A DNA stretch of 64,000 nt, taken from positions 1 to 64,000 of the forward strand of contig JADGDD010000006.1 in the NCBI GenBank assembly GCA_016745075.1. The letters are read 5' to 3'. The first letter of the stretch is position 1; the number at the start of each line of letters is the position of its first letter. The stretch comes from Planctomycetota bacterium (GTDB lineage Bacteria > Planctomycetota > UBA11346). A model generated the notes under the pieces. That model had not been told where the DNA came from and made no database searches. It saw only the letters and a list, made by a program, of their open reading frames with translations. Below, piece by piece: positions 33,684-42,469 of this stretch. Made by a program: the position numbers and the translations under genes.

Positions 33684-36600
33684 GTGAAGAATGGTCGCAA
33701 TACCGTTGGCACAACCGCTTTGCATAAGAATTTCCGAGAATCGCCAGACCGCGTAGATCGAAGGATTTTGTTCGTATTGGCTATCCTTGTTGGGGTCATG
33801 TTGTTAGTTGTTTATGTTTATTTATTTATGGCTGCACGACTACATTTAGATATTGAACGAAATGAAGCTCTGCGTGATGTTGAGGAGAGTTTGCGAATCA
33901 TCAATGTTGTTTTGGCTGAGGATGGAGCACCGAAAAATGTTGATGAAACGCTTCAGAAGATTATAGAAGCATTTGATACTAGTTCGCTGAGTACCTATGG
34001 CGGAAAGTATCGTCACGGCGGTGCTTTGTTATTAACAGAACACCGTGACGGTTCTTTTTTCAACCTTGATCAGGGAGATCAGAACGAGCTCAGTTCTGAT
34101 TATATTCCCGAGTCTTTGCGTTTGGCTCGTGATGGACAGCGGGGAGTTGTGGAGGAAGTGGATGAACACGGTCGCGCAACTATTAGTGCGTATGCATCAT
34201 GGACTATAGAAGACCGATATTTCATTATTCGAACGAAAGTAGAAAAAGAGTATATTTGGGCACCGTATATACATGCGGCTTTGTATGCACCGCTAATTGG
34301 TTTTCTTGTTATCGCGGGTGGGATGTGGTTATTTTATAGATATGGTAGCCAGCTTACCAGAGAGCTCTTGGCACAGCTTGGAATAAATCAAGCGATATTT
34401 AGAACTGCAAAGGGCGGCATTATTGTTGCTGATGAAAACGAAAAGGTCGTATTGATTAATGATATGGCACGAGGAATGTTTGCACTTGGTCCTCAGCAAG
34501 TTCACGGGTTACGCGTGACGGATATTCTGCCTGATGTTTCTCAAGTGCAGTCTATGTTGAAAGGTGAACGATCTGAAATTAACGGAATTCGTAAGGATGG
34601 GGGGACATTTATTGCATCCGTTGGCATTGACACGGTGTATTTGAAGAAGATGAAACTTTCTGTCTATATTGTGTCGGATACATCTGCCAATAAACGATAC
34701 CAAAAAGATATTAGAGAAAAAAACAAGGCTTTGGAGGATGTTCCTGTTGGTGTGGTTATTACAGATATGACAGGAACAATTGAGTATGCAAATCCTCGAG
34801 CGAAAATGCTTAAAGACATGCATCAGGATGGTGTGATGGTAGGCAAAAATCATTTTGATTTTGTTGCCAAGATTTCCTTGAATGAAAAAGGTCTCCTTCC
34901 AGCGGAAGAACATTGGCCGTTAGATTACGATGCAGCGTTCACAAACCAAGAATCTGTTGTTATTCATGAGCGTTGTTCTGTTATTCGTGATGAACAAGGG
35001 AACACCATTAATTATATATTTACACAGGAAAATGTAACAGCAGAACGTGAAGCTTATCGTCAAGCGATAGAGCGCGATGCGTTTTTGGAGAATTCATTAA
35101 AAAGAGAAGAGATTAATGTTAAGCTCCTGTTAAATGCTGTAGGTGAAGGTGTTGTGGCAATAGATGCACATGGCACTGTTACTATGATGAACGTTTCTGC
35201 TGAGCGGCTTTTTGGCTACCGAGCGGATGAAGTTATAGGCCGAAACGTTTCGATGCTTATGCCGTCGCCCTACCGAGAAAAACATGATGGATATCTAGCA
35301 CGTTATTTAGAAACAGGTGTGGCCCATATTGTTGGAACGGCGGGCCGTGAGGTTGAAGCTTTACGTAAAGACGGGACGCTTTTCCCAATGCGTTTATCTG
35401 TTGGTCATGCAAACTGGGTCGGGGAAGATATATTTGTTGCCTCTGTTTTCGATTTAACAGACCGAAATAAATATGAGCATGATTTGATTGAAGCAAGAGA
35501 TGCTGCAGAAAGAGCATTGCAAATGGAAGCCTCATTTCTTGCTAATATGAGCCATGAAATAAGAACGCCCATGAATGCAATTATTGGTATGACTGATATC
35601 GTGCTAGAGTCTGGTGTAGATTCTTTTCAGAAAAAATATTTACAAACGGTGTCTCGTTCGTCTCACTCGTTATTGAACCTCTTAAATGATATTTTGGATG
35701 TGAGCAAACTTGAGTCAGGGGAAATAAGCTTAGAAGAAAAAACTTTTTCTGTTAAAAAACTTTTAGCTGATGTTGTCGAAATATTTACCGTTCAGGCACG
35801 AAACAATAAAATTCATTTGAAGAAAGAGATTCTTTCCGATTTTCCACGGATGCTTGTTGGTGATCCGTATCGTTTGCGACAAGTTTTAATAAATATTGTT
35901 GGTAATGCTGTTAAATTTACCGAGGTAGGTAGTGTTGTTCTCAGAGCTGTTTATAATGAGGAATCTGGTTTGCAGTGTATTGTCCGAGACACGGGTATTG
36001 GTATTCCTGCGGACCGCCTTGATGCTATATTTGAGCGTTTTACGCAAGCGGATGAATCGACCACTCGTCAGTATGGTGGCTCTGGTCTTGGTATGTTTAT
36101 TAGTCAACAATTAGTTGAACGTATGGGGGGGAGGATCACTGTTGAAAGTACAGAAGGAGAAGGAAGCGTTTTCACGATAACCGTGCCGATGAAGTTTTCA
36201 GAGACAACGGATATAACAAATGATGGGAAAAGAGACATTCCCGTATTTACGGAACCGCTCAGTATACTTTTGGTTGAAGATCAAATCGCCAATAGTGAAC
36301 TTGTAAGATATCGCATGGGGAAATCTGGTCATGATGTTGTGGTTGTTCGCAATGGACAAGAATGCATGGATATTTTAGAGACTGATCAGAGTTTTGATGT
36401 TATTTTGATGGATGTACAGATGCCAGTGATGAATGGTCTTGATGCAACAAGAAAGATTCGCTCCCTGAATGACTATGGTGAGAATATTCCTGTCATTGCG
36501 ATGACAGCAAGCGTATTTGATATAGAACGAAAGCGTTGCTTTGATGCTGGTATGAATAATGTTGTCGGTAAGCCTGTAGATTTTCCTTCATTGGAAAAAA

Positions 36601-37061
36601 TATTAACCACTTTGTTTCCAGATAAATGTACTACAGCTGCCGATCATCAAGAAATGGTTGTGGTACCCAATCTGATTGAGGGCTGTGTTGAAGAAGGGGA
36701 TAATCATCAAAGATTGAACCCCAATGATTTCCCTGATATTGACCTAGAAGATGTGCTGAAGCGTTGGGAAGATGTGGATATTTTCTTGGGGGGCTTTGCT
36801 TTATTTTATGATGAATACAAAGATACTGCTAAAGAAATGAAGCAGGCATTGGAGGCGCATGATTTAAATCAGGTCATGCAAATCGCTCATCGTATGCGTG
36901 GCTGTGCAGGTAACTTTAGCGCTATGACGTTAGCAGACCGGAGCGCCGCTATGGAAAATGCTGCTCGGCAAAAAAATGCTCAGCTCTGTGAAAAAATATT
37001 CCCTAGCTTTGAACAGGCGGTTCTTTCCTTGGCTGAAGCAAGTCGAAAACTCAATAAATAG
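33684..37061 (+). CDS. Hybrid sensor histidine kinase (PAS-HisKA-HATPase-REC-HPt)
   Basis: 1125 residues with a GTG start, decided by GGAGG eight bases upstream. Transmembrane helices at about 28-50 and 195-218 enclose a periplasmic sensor domain. Three PAS domains follow; the third reads VGEGVVAIDAHGTVTMMN and GYRADEVIGRNVSMLMP. HisKA has its histidine at about 624 (ANMSHEIRTPMN). The HATPase carries N (NIVGNAVKFTE) and G boxes (DTGIGIP, GGSGLGMFIS). A receiver has Asp at about 910 (LMDVQMPVMNG), and a C-terminal HPt domain has His at about 1069 (IAHRMRGCAGN). It can run an internal His-Asp-His phosphorelay. The response regulator behind it is the likely partner. Confidence 0.93.
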   Translation: MKNGRNTVGTTALHKNFRESPDRVDRRILFVLAILVGVMLLVVYVYLFMAARLHLDIERNEALRDVEESLRIINVVLAEDGAPKNVDETLQKIIEAFDTSSLSTYGGKYRHGGALLLTEHRDGSFFNLDQGDQNELSSDYIPESLRLARDGQRGVVEEVDEHGRATISAYASWTIEDRYFIIRTKVEKEYIWAPYIHAALYAPLIGFLVIAGGMWLFYRYGSQLTRELLAQLGINQAIFRTAKGGIIVADENEKVVLINDMARGMFALGPQQVHGLRVTDILPDVSQVQSMLKGERSEINGIRKDGGTFIASVGIDTVYLKKMKLSVYIVSDTSANKRYQKDIREKNKALEDVPVGVVITDMTGTIEYANPRAKMLKDMHQDGVMVGKNHFDFVAKISLNEKGLLPAEEHWPLDYDAAFTNQESVVIHERCSVIRDEQGNTINYIFTQENVTAEREAYRQAIERDAFLENSLKREEINVKLLLNAVGEGVVAIDAHGTVTMMNVSAERLFGYRADEVIGRNVSMLMPSPYREKHDGYLARYLETGVAHIVGTAGREVEALRKDGTLFPMRLSVGHANWVGEDIFVASVFDLTDRNKYEHDLIEARDAAERALQMEASFLANMSHEIRTPMNAIIGMTDIVLESGVDSFQKKYLQTVSRSSHSLLNLLNDILDVSKLESGEISLEEKTFSVKKLLADVVEIFTVQARNNKIHLKKEILSDFPRMLVGDPYRLRQVLINIVGNAVKFTEVGSVVLRAVYNEESGLQCIVRDTGIGIPADRLDAIFERFTQADESTTRQYGGSGLGMFISQQLVERMGGRITVESTEGEGSVFTITVPMKFSETTDITNDGKRDIPVFTEPLSILLVEDQIANSELVRYRMGKSGHDVVVVRNGQECMDILETDQSFDVILMDVQMPVMNGLDATRKIRSLNDYGENIPVIAMTASVFDIERKRCFDAGMNNVVGKPVDFPSLEKILTTLFPDKCTTAADHQEMVVVPNLIEGCVEEGDNHQRLNPNDFPDIDLEDVLKRWEDVDIFLGGFALFYDEYKDTAKEMKQALEAHDLNQVMQIAHRMRGCAGNFSAMTLADRSAAMENAARQKNAQLCEKIFPSFEQAVLSLAEASRKLNK

Positions 37062-37120
37062 GCATTTGCCGTTCGACTAAAGAGAGTGTATACTGGCGGT
37101 GATTGAGGAGAGGAATACAA

Positions 37121-37489
37121 ATGAAAATTCTAATGATCGATGATGAGCGTCTACATGCCATATTAACAGCAGAAGTTTTGAAGCAAATAAAACATTCTCA
37201 GGTCCTTATTGCCGCAGATGCATTTGATGGATTTGCACTGTTGATTGCAGCTCGTGATATAAAATGTATCGTTGTTGATTATAACATGCCTTATGTTAAC
37301 GGTGGCGATTTTACGAGAAAAGTGCGCTCAATGGCAGGCTGTGAAGATATTCCGATTATCATTTCAACATCACTTGATGATATTGAAGAGAAGATGGTAG
37401 ATGTGTCCGGATGTTCTGTTATTAAGAAACCTTACTCCAAAAATTCTTTATTAGAGCTTGTGGAATCAGCGATAGGACAGCACCAGTAA
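37121..37489 (+). CDS. Single-domain response regulator (CheY-like)
   Basis: 122 residues from the ATG at 37121 (GAGG upstream; an in-frame start at 37103 is less likely). Acid pocket Asp7-Asp8 (MIDDERL), phospho-acceptor Asp53 (VVDYNMPYVNG), conserved Thr/Ser in ISTSLDD and Lys near 102-103 (VIKKPYS). There is no output domain. It lies 59 bases after the hybrid kinase and probably receives phosphate from the kinase's HPt domain. Confidence 0.9.
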   Translation: MKILMIDDERLHAILTAEVLKQIKHSQVLIAADAFDGFALLIAARDIKCIVVDYNMPYVNGGDFTRKVRSMAGCEDIPIIISTSLDDIEEKMVDVSGCSVIKKPYSKNSLLELVESAIGQHQ

Positions 37490-37588
37490 GTGTCAAGGAG
37501 CTAGGAAGATCGTGCATCACAAGGGGATCTGAACAGCCGAAAAAGCAATTGTATGTTATTCGCATGTCTTTAGTGTGTATACACTATT

Positions 37589-38236
37589 ATGAGAACCTTA
37601 TTGACGGCCATTCTGACTATCACTGCCCTCATGCTCTTATCGAGCTGCGGTGAAGAGAAAAGCTATGACCCAACTCTTGATGGTGATGGTGATGGAGCAG
37701 GGTTGTCAAGTTATCCTAATATGGTTTTGGTCTATGCTATACCTCGTAATACAGGTGTTGTGGCTTATGATGCGCTTATTAAATCGGCAGATGACTACTA
37801 TATCCAATATATCGCAGAAAATGACCTTAATTGGTATACACGGCACCAAAACAACGCTGAAATAGCAAAATTCATGTATGATGCAGGTCTTGACGCTATT
37901 ACTGGTGGTGGGGGTGATGGCGGAAACATTGATTTATTGCCAAACCTCATAGAATTGTATGATTTGCCATTGGATTATGTAGAAACATCTTTATATGGTC
38001 GTAAGGTCATTTCGGCTCAACGTCATTATAAAGAGTACACAGAAACATTTGATTTGAATGAGTATGAGCTTCACCGTATTGATGCGGAGTATGCCAAGGA
38101 ATTGCACTTTAAAGGTCAGTCTGACACCTTACCAAATGCGGACGGAGCCCCTGAAGAAGGTCCTGATAATAATGAGCTCTTATTGGACGGTATTGATTTG
38201 CCGATGAGTATTGCGATGCTCAGCACAAATATTTAA
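37589..38236 (+). CDS. Lipoprotein of unknown function, 215 residues
   Basis: Signal peptide with lipobox LLSSC (cysteine near 20). It is followed by an Asp-rich stretch (DPTLDGDGDGAG) that could bind calcium, a mixed region (YDALIKSADDYYIQYIAEND), a Gly/Asp loop (GGGGDGGN) and an acidic C-terminus. No family is recognised. It is predicted to be anchored at the outer or inner membrane. It is transcribed in the same direction as the two-component genes but has its own gap upstream. Confidence 0.6.
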   Translation: MRTLLTAILTITALMLLSSCGEEKSYDPTLDGDGDGAGLSSYPNMVLVYAIPRNTGVVAYDALIKSADDYYIQYIAENDLNWYTRHQNNAEIAKFMYDAGLDAITGGGGDGGNIDLLPNLIELYDLPLDYVETSLYGRKVISAQRHYKEYTETFDLNEYELHRIDAEYAKELHFKGQSDTLPNADGAPEEGPDNNELLLDGIDLPMSIAMLSTNI

Positions 38237-38313
38237 CCCATTCTAATCATATTTGGTTTGTATCAAGAAGTACACAAACACTTGAGCAAAGCGCCCCATT
38301 AACTGCGAACAGT

Positions 38314-39579
38314 TTACTGCTTCAGTAATTCCAAGAGAGGGGTTTTATGCGCTTTCCAAAGTGGTGGTACCGTTGCGATGAGTGCAAGACAGAAGCACAA
38401 AGCGGTAGAGTATATAATCCAATGTAGTGGTGGGGCGTAAGGTGTAGATTCAATTGGAAGTTGTGCCAATATCAGTGCGGTAATAGGGCCATGTATAAGA
38501 AGGGCGCAGAGAGCACCAAGGCAGCCAGCAATGCTTAATAACAGCATGAAACCACCAGCGAAAATACAGAGTAGGTGCCGCAGTTGTGCGCCGTGTTGGC
38601 GATAAAGGCCTATCATCATTCGTCGCTCACCAATGAGACTGGCAACCCAGCCCGCGCCGCCAATAGCAAGTAAACTAAATAAGATCAGAGACAGTGCGGT
38701 CAGTATTGCTTTCCCGCCAGCGCTCAATCGAAAGAGTGTCCCTTGCAGTATGTGAACATCTTCTATTTGCAGGCCAAGAGTGTCTTGAATGGTAGCAATG
38801 ATCGCATCACGGTCGCAGCTTGGGCTCAAGGTGATGACCAGTTGTACTGGAGCAGCTGTATGTGGAATATTGTTGGCACCATAGAGCTCCGCCATCCATA
38901 CGTCTGTAACCTGTTTCGGTAAGGCGATGGCCCAAGGAGCAATCGTTGTATCGGTGCTAATGGGAAACGTTTTTCGATTGAATGCATTCGGGAAATGTTC
39001 GTAAGGATCACTACCAATGGTGATGTCTAAAGATTGCCCCATAAAAATATCATGAGACACTCGCGGAATATTATCGCGTGTGGCAAAGCTAATATTGTAA
39101 TAATGAATCAACTGTGGATTAAATAAGAGTGGAACGGTTTCATCAGGACGTGCATCAGACCATTGTTTCCGGATTGCCAGCGGTACATCCTCAGCGGCAA
39201 TTGCGTAGATAGGAATGCCTTGTTTTACACGGAAGTTGCCAGGGAGATTTAAGTATACTGTGGCAGGAAAAGGGGCGCTATGAATGACGCGGCTACTGAT
39301 TACGCCAGGCAGATGGCGAATAGCTGAAATATCATCCTCAGCGAGAATCGGCTTATTGATGCCTATGCCGGCAAAAGTGAGCGGCTTTGCGGGTAAGACG
39401 CGTAATTGTTGCAGATTTTCACCTTTACCGAGTTCGGTGCTCACAATGTGTTCCATATGTCCAATCAGACTGAACCCCAAAACGATGCCAGTGGTAGAAA
39501 GCATCGCAATGCCAGCTAACAAGATAAGGCTCAGCGGGCGGCGGCATGCTTCTGCCCGAATCAGCGTCCAAAAGGTCAT
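38314..39579 (-). CDS. ABC transporter permease (FtsX/MacB-like)
   Basis: 421 residues. One N-terminal transmembrane helix (about 15-38), a long periplasmic domain (about 40-280) and three C-terminal helices (about 285-312, 335-362, 385-412) give the four-helix topology of type VII (MacB/LolCE-type) permeases. Its start overlaps the stop of the ATPase gene by four bases. These transporters move lipoproteins, peptides or cell-wall signals by mechanotransmission rather than through a central channel. The substrate is unknown. The partner is the ATPase at 39576-40244. Confidence 0.8.
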   Translation of the reverse strand: MTFWTLIRAEACRRPLSLILLAGIAMLSTTGIVLGFSLIGHMEHIVSTELGKGENLQQLRVLPAKPLTFAGIGINKPILAEDDISAIRHLPGVISSRVIHSAPFPATVYLNLPGNFRVKQGIPIYAIAAEDVPLAIRKQWSDARPDETVPLLFNPQLIHYYNISFATRDNIPRVSHDIFMGQSLDITIGSDPYEHFPNAFNRKTFPISTDTTIAPWAIALPKQVTDVWMAELYGANNIPHTAAPVQLVITLSPSCDRDAIIATIQDTLGLQIEDVHILQGTLFRLSAGGKAILTALSLILFSLLAIGGAGWVASLIGERRMMIGLYRQHGAQLRHLLCIFAGGFMLLLSIAGCLGALCALLIHGPITALILAQLPIESTPYAPPLHWIIYSTALCFCLALIATVPPLWKAHKTPLLELLKQ

Positions 39580-40244
39580 TGTACCACCTGTGCATCTTCT
39601 TGCCGTTGTGGCTGGAATGTTTCGAGAGGAATATGTATGTCACAAGCAGCCGCAAACTCTGGATCATGAGTGGCTACAATCATGGTGGTTCCTTGGGTTA
39701 ATTCCAAGAGTGATTGCCAAGTAGCACGGGCATTCTGTTCATCTAGAGAGCCTGTAGGTTCGTCCGCTATGATAAGAGAGGGGCGGTTTAAGAGGCAACG
39801 AGCAATAGCAAGGCGGATACGCTGCCCTCCGGAGAGGGAGGCCGTGCTTTGTGCAAGATGTTCGGATAAGCCCAATATGTTCAGCAGTTCCTGAGCTTGT
39901 TTGGAGGCATCTGGAATTGTATGAAAGAGCGATGGGAGTAGAGCACTTGCAAGAGTAGAACGGTGCGGGTCGAAGATTGGTTCCTGTAAGAGTAGGCCGC
40001 AATATTCATTACGAAGCTTCTCTCGTTTTTTTCCACTCAGGTCAGAGATGCTTGTATCGTTCCAAGTAATGGTCCCAGCCTGTGGTAATTCTAGCCCAGC
40101 TAAGGTGTGAAGCAGTGTGCTTTTTCCACAGCCAGAAGGGCCGGTAATGGCACAGCTCTTACCAGTAGGGACGGAAAAAGAGAGATTATTCAGTACCAAG
40201 CGTTCTCCGCAGTACCGCTCTACTCGTAAACAAGACACATGCAT
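39576..40244 (-). CDS. ABC transporter ATPase (LolD/MacB-like)
   Basis: 222 residues. Walker A is GPSGCGKST (35-43), the Q-loop is LLQEP, the signature is LSGGQRIRLA, Walker B is LIIADEPTGSLD and the switch His is in VATHD. This is the usual length for a LolD/MacB-type ATPase. It powers the permease encoded just downstream (ATGA overlap). The pair has no membrane-fusion protein beside it, so a LolCDE- or FtsEX-like role is as possible as export. Confidence 0.9.
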   Translation of the reverse strand: MHVSCLRVERYCGERLVLNNLSFSVPTGKSCAITGPSGCGKSTLLHTLAGLELPQAGTITWNDTSISDLSGKKREKLRNEYCGLLLQEPIFDPHRSTLASALLPSLFHTIPDASKQAQELLNILGLSEHLAQSTASLSGGQRIRLAIARCLLNRPSLIIADEPTGSLDEQNARATWQSLLELTQGTTMIVATHDPEFAAACDIHIPLETFQPQRQEDAQVVQ

Positions 40245-40284
40245 ATGACTAGTCTCGGTCTGTTTTGCTCAGAGGCAATACGTG

Positions 40285-40878
40285 TTATCGGGCGCAGCGT
40301 TGTAAGAAACGTTTAAACTTTGTGTCTGTTTGCGTAGTAGGACTGATACCGATATGTGCAAAGATACCTTCCCAATGGGCTCGAGATGTATCAGCATCTT
40401 CGGTTTCTACTTCTAGTTCCCATTCACAGTCGTTTTCGTCAAAAGAAGTCTGATCAAGGCATATCAGCTCGTTGTTTTGTTGAGCTTGATATCGAAGGTT
40501 TGAGAAGCCGCCAATGTATTTAAGTGGTGTGTTTTTCAGCAGAGCAGCACAGGGCGGTGACAGCGGGAGGCTTTGGGTAAGAACGGCTGGGTTTTGGTCC
40601 CAAAAACAGTGGTTTAACCAGCGTTCATATTCATCGTGCAAATGAAGCCCGTCTTGTTGTTCACACAGTCGTCGTTTAATCGTTAGGAGGAGTCTCTGGT
40701 TCTCTCGGCGTAGCCGAAGGTTGCATAAAGACTGACGTAACCGTAGGTCTTCTGTATCAAAGAACCGATTACTTTGCTGTAACTGTTCAAAAGCCAGCGA
40801 TGTACGTAAGTGGGCGTAGAGGGTGGCATGCTCGGCGGCAGTCAACTGCCACTTTAACTCTCGTTCAATTCCAGACAT
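40285..40878 (-). CDS. CYTH-domain protein (triphosphate tunnel enzyme family)
   Basis: 197 residues beginning with ERELKW (the EXEXK-like entry strand), then NRFFDTEDLRL, LRLRRENQRLLLTIKRR, ICLDQTSFDEN and WELEVETED, with alternating Glu/Lys/Arg strands that line the triphosphate tunnel. CYTH enzymes hydrolyse or cyclise triphosphates (thiamine triphosphatase, class IV adenylate cyclase, polyphosphatase). The exact reaction cannot be read from the sequence. It follows the ABC gene pair's promoter side and is transcribed in the same direction as that pair. Confidence 0.8.
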   Translation of the reverse strand: MSGIERELKWQLTAAEHATLYAHLRTSLAFEQLQQSNRFFDTEDLRLRQSLCNLRLRRENQRLLLTIKRRLCEQQDGLHLHDEYERWLNHCFWDQNPAVLTQSLPLSPPCAALLKNTPLKYIGGFSNLRYQAQQNNELICLDQTSFDENDCEWELEVETEDADTSRAHWEGIFAHIGISPTTQTDTKFKRFLQRCAR

Positions 40879-41146
40879 GCATGGCAGGCTATAGCCCTTG
40901 GCATGCGAGCAAGGGCTGTTAGGGTGAACGCCCTTAGGTGCATCAGTGGATGGTGACCCTTGGGAGCGCTGAGCCTCGGCTGAGCCTAATTTTTAACGAA
41001 TAAAAAAGGGATGGTTCCCGAATTAAGTATACAGGGGACTGCATTTCTCGTACAAAGATCGGCCGTAGGCCAATGCCTAGCATTTCGTGCAAGCGAGACT
41101 TTGATGCAAGAAAGGAAAAGTTCCCGTATAATAGAGGAGGCATATT

Positions 41147-42112
41147 GTGAGTGACCCGTTTAACTTTCTCGATCCATTGGTTGGTTTGGAAAAGAAGATT
41201 ACTGAATTGGAACGTTTAGGTGAAGAATCTGGCTTAGATATGACTAGTGAAATGGCCTCGCTGCATGCGAAGCTAGAGCACGAATCTCGTCGTATTTTCA
41301 CCTCTCTTGATCCCTGGCAGCGGGTAATGCTTTCTCGTCACCCATCGCGGCCGCAAACAAGTGACTATATTGATCATATTGTTGATGATTTTGTTCCACT
41401 TGCTGGTGATCGTGCTTTTGCAGATGATGGTGCCATCATCTGCGGACTTGGAACAATCGATGGTATTCGTTGCATGGTTGTTGGCCATCAAAAGGGGAAA
41501 GATGTCTATGAACGTAGCCGTTGTAATTTCGGTTGTGCTCACCCAGAAGGTTATCGTAAGGCCATTTTGAAAATGCGCTTAGCAGAAAAATTTGGTCTCC
41601 CGATTGTCTCCCTAATCAATACTCCTGGAGCTTATCCTGGTATAGAAGCGGAAGAGCGTGGCCAAAGCTTGGCCATCGCTGAGAATATTCGTGATATGTT
41701 TATGATTACCTCGCCGATTGTTGCCGTCGTTATTGGTGAAGGTGGTTCTGGTGGCGCGCTTGGGATTGGTGTGGCAGATCGCTTACTGATGCTTGAAAAC
41801 AGCTATTATTCCGTCATTAGCCCAGAAGGTTGTGCTGCTATTCTATGGAAAGACGGCAATAAGCGTGAAGAAGCCGCAGAAAAATTACAAATTACTAGTG
41901 TAGCGCTTACTCGTTTGGGTATTATTGATGAAGTCATAGAAGAGCCTGCTGGTGGTGCTCATCGTCAACCAGAGTTAGCAATGGCAGGAGTAAAGGCCGC
42001 ATTGGTGAAACATTTGCAAGACTTGCAGGGGCAAGATAGAGAAGGCTTACTTGAAGGTCGTTATGAAAAATATCGAGTTATGGGCGAGTGTGCGGAAGCA
42101 GCAGCGTCGTAA
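41147..42112 (+). CDS. accA: Acetyl-CoA carboxylase carboxyltransferase, alpha subunit
   Basis: 321 residues, GTG start after AGGAGG. It is typical AccA throughout: N-terminal FLDPLVGLEKKI, then LSRHPSRPQTSDYI, GDRAFADDGAIICGLG, NFGCAHPEGYRKA, LPIVSLINTPGAYPG, EERGQSLAIAENI, VVIGEGGSGGALGIGVADRL and SPEGCAAILWKD. It joins AccD to transfer carboxyl from biotin to acetyl-CoA in the first step of fatty acid synthesis. The next gene, two bases on, encodes a PII-like protein. Confidence 0.96.
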   Translation: MSDPFNFLDPLVGLEKKITELERLGEESGLDMTSEMASLHAKLEHESRRIFTSLDPWQRVMLSRHPSRPQTSDYIDHIVDDFVPLAGDRAFADDGAIICGLGTIDGIRCMVVGHQKGKDVYERSRCNFGCAHPEGYRKAILKMRLAEKFGLPIVSLINTPGAYPGIEAEERGQSLAIAENIRDMFMITSPIVAVVIGEGGSGGALGIGVADRLLMLENSYYSVISPEGCAAILWKDGNKREEAAEKLQITSVALTRLGIIDEVIEEPAGGAHRQPELAMAGVKAALVKHLQDLQGQDREGLLEGRYEKYRVMGECAEAAAS

Positions 42113-42114
42113 AT

Positions 42115-42420
42115 ATGACCGAGATACATCAGTTGCACCAGCTTATTTTTCAAGCTTATATCCGCCCACAAAAAGCTGAACAATTTTGTCGAGCTCTTTT
42201 GGAACTGGATGGGTTAGAGGATCTCTATGCACAAGAAGTGAGAGGGAGTGTTCGAAGAGCTCCTGACTTATCGCATAGGGGTCTGCAATATTTGCCCAAA
42301 GTTTTAGTTTCAGGCGTTATTGGGGTTGAGCAGCAAGAGGCGGTTGTTGAGCTTGTCGCAACTCTTTGTCGCACAGGACATAGTGGTGATGGTAAGCTTG
42401 TCTTTATGTCACCTGTGTAA
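42115..42420 (+). CDS. PII-like signalling protein with shortened T-loop
   Basis: 101 residues from the ATG at 42115, two bases after the accA stop. The PII fold is visible: IRPQKAEQFCRALLELDGLE (first strand and helix), QEVRGSVRR (entry to the T-loop), LQYLPKVLVSGVI, a helix and the end signature RTGHSGDGKLVFMSP, matching TGxxGDGKxF. Against GlnB the T-loop is four or five residues shorter and lacks the uridylylated Tyr51. Canonical PII proteins control acetyl-CoA carboxylase through its biotin carrier in several bacteria. Co-transcription with accA suggests, but does not prove, such a role. Confidence 0.75.
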   Translation: MTEIHQLHQLIFQAYIRPQKAEQFCRALLELDGLEDLYAQEVRGSVRRAPDLSHRGLQYLPKVLVSGVIGVEQQEAVVELVATLCRTGHSGDGKLVFMSPV

Positions 42421-42469
42421 AAAGCATCTATTTTTGTCTTTTTCACGATAACACTTATGGATACAGAGC

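Noticed and set aside
41101..41132. Sigma-70 promoter for accA (TTGATG and TATAAT)
   Set aside because: The spacer is about 20 bases and the TATAAT lies too close to the ribosome-binding site; not convincing enough to list.
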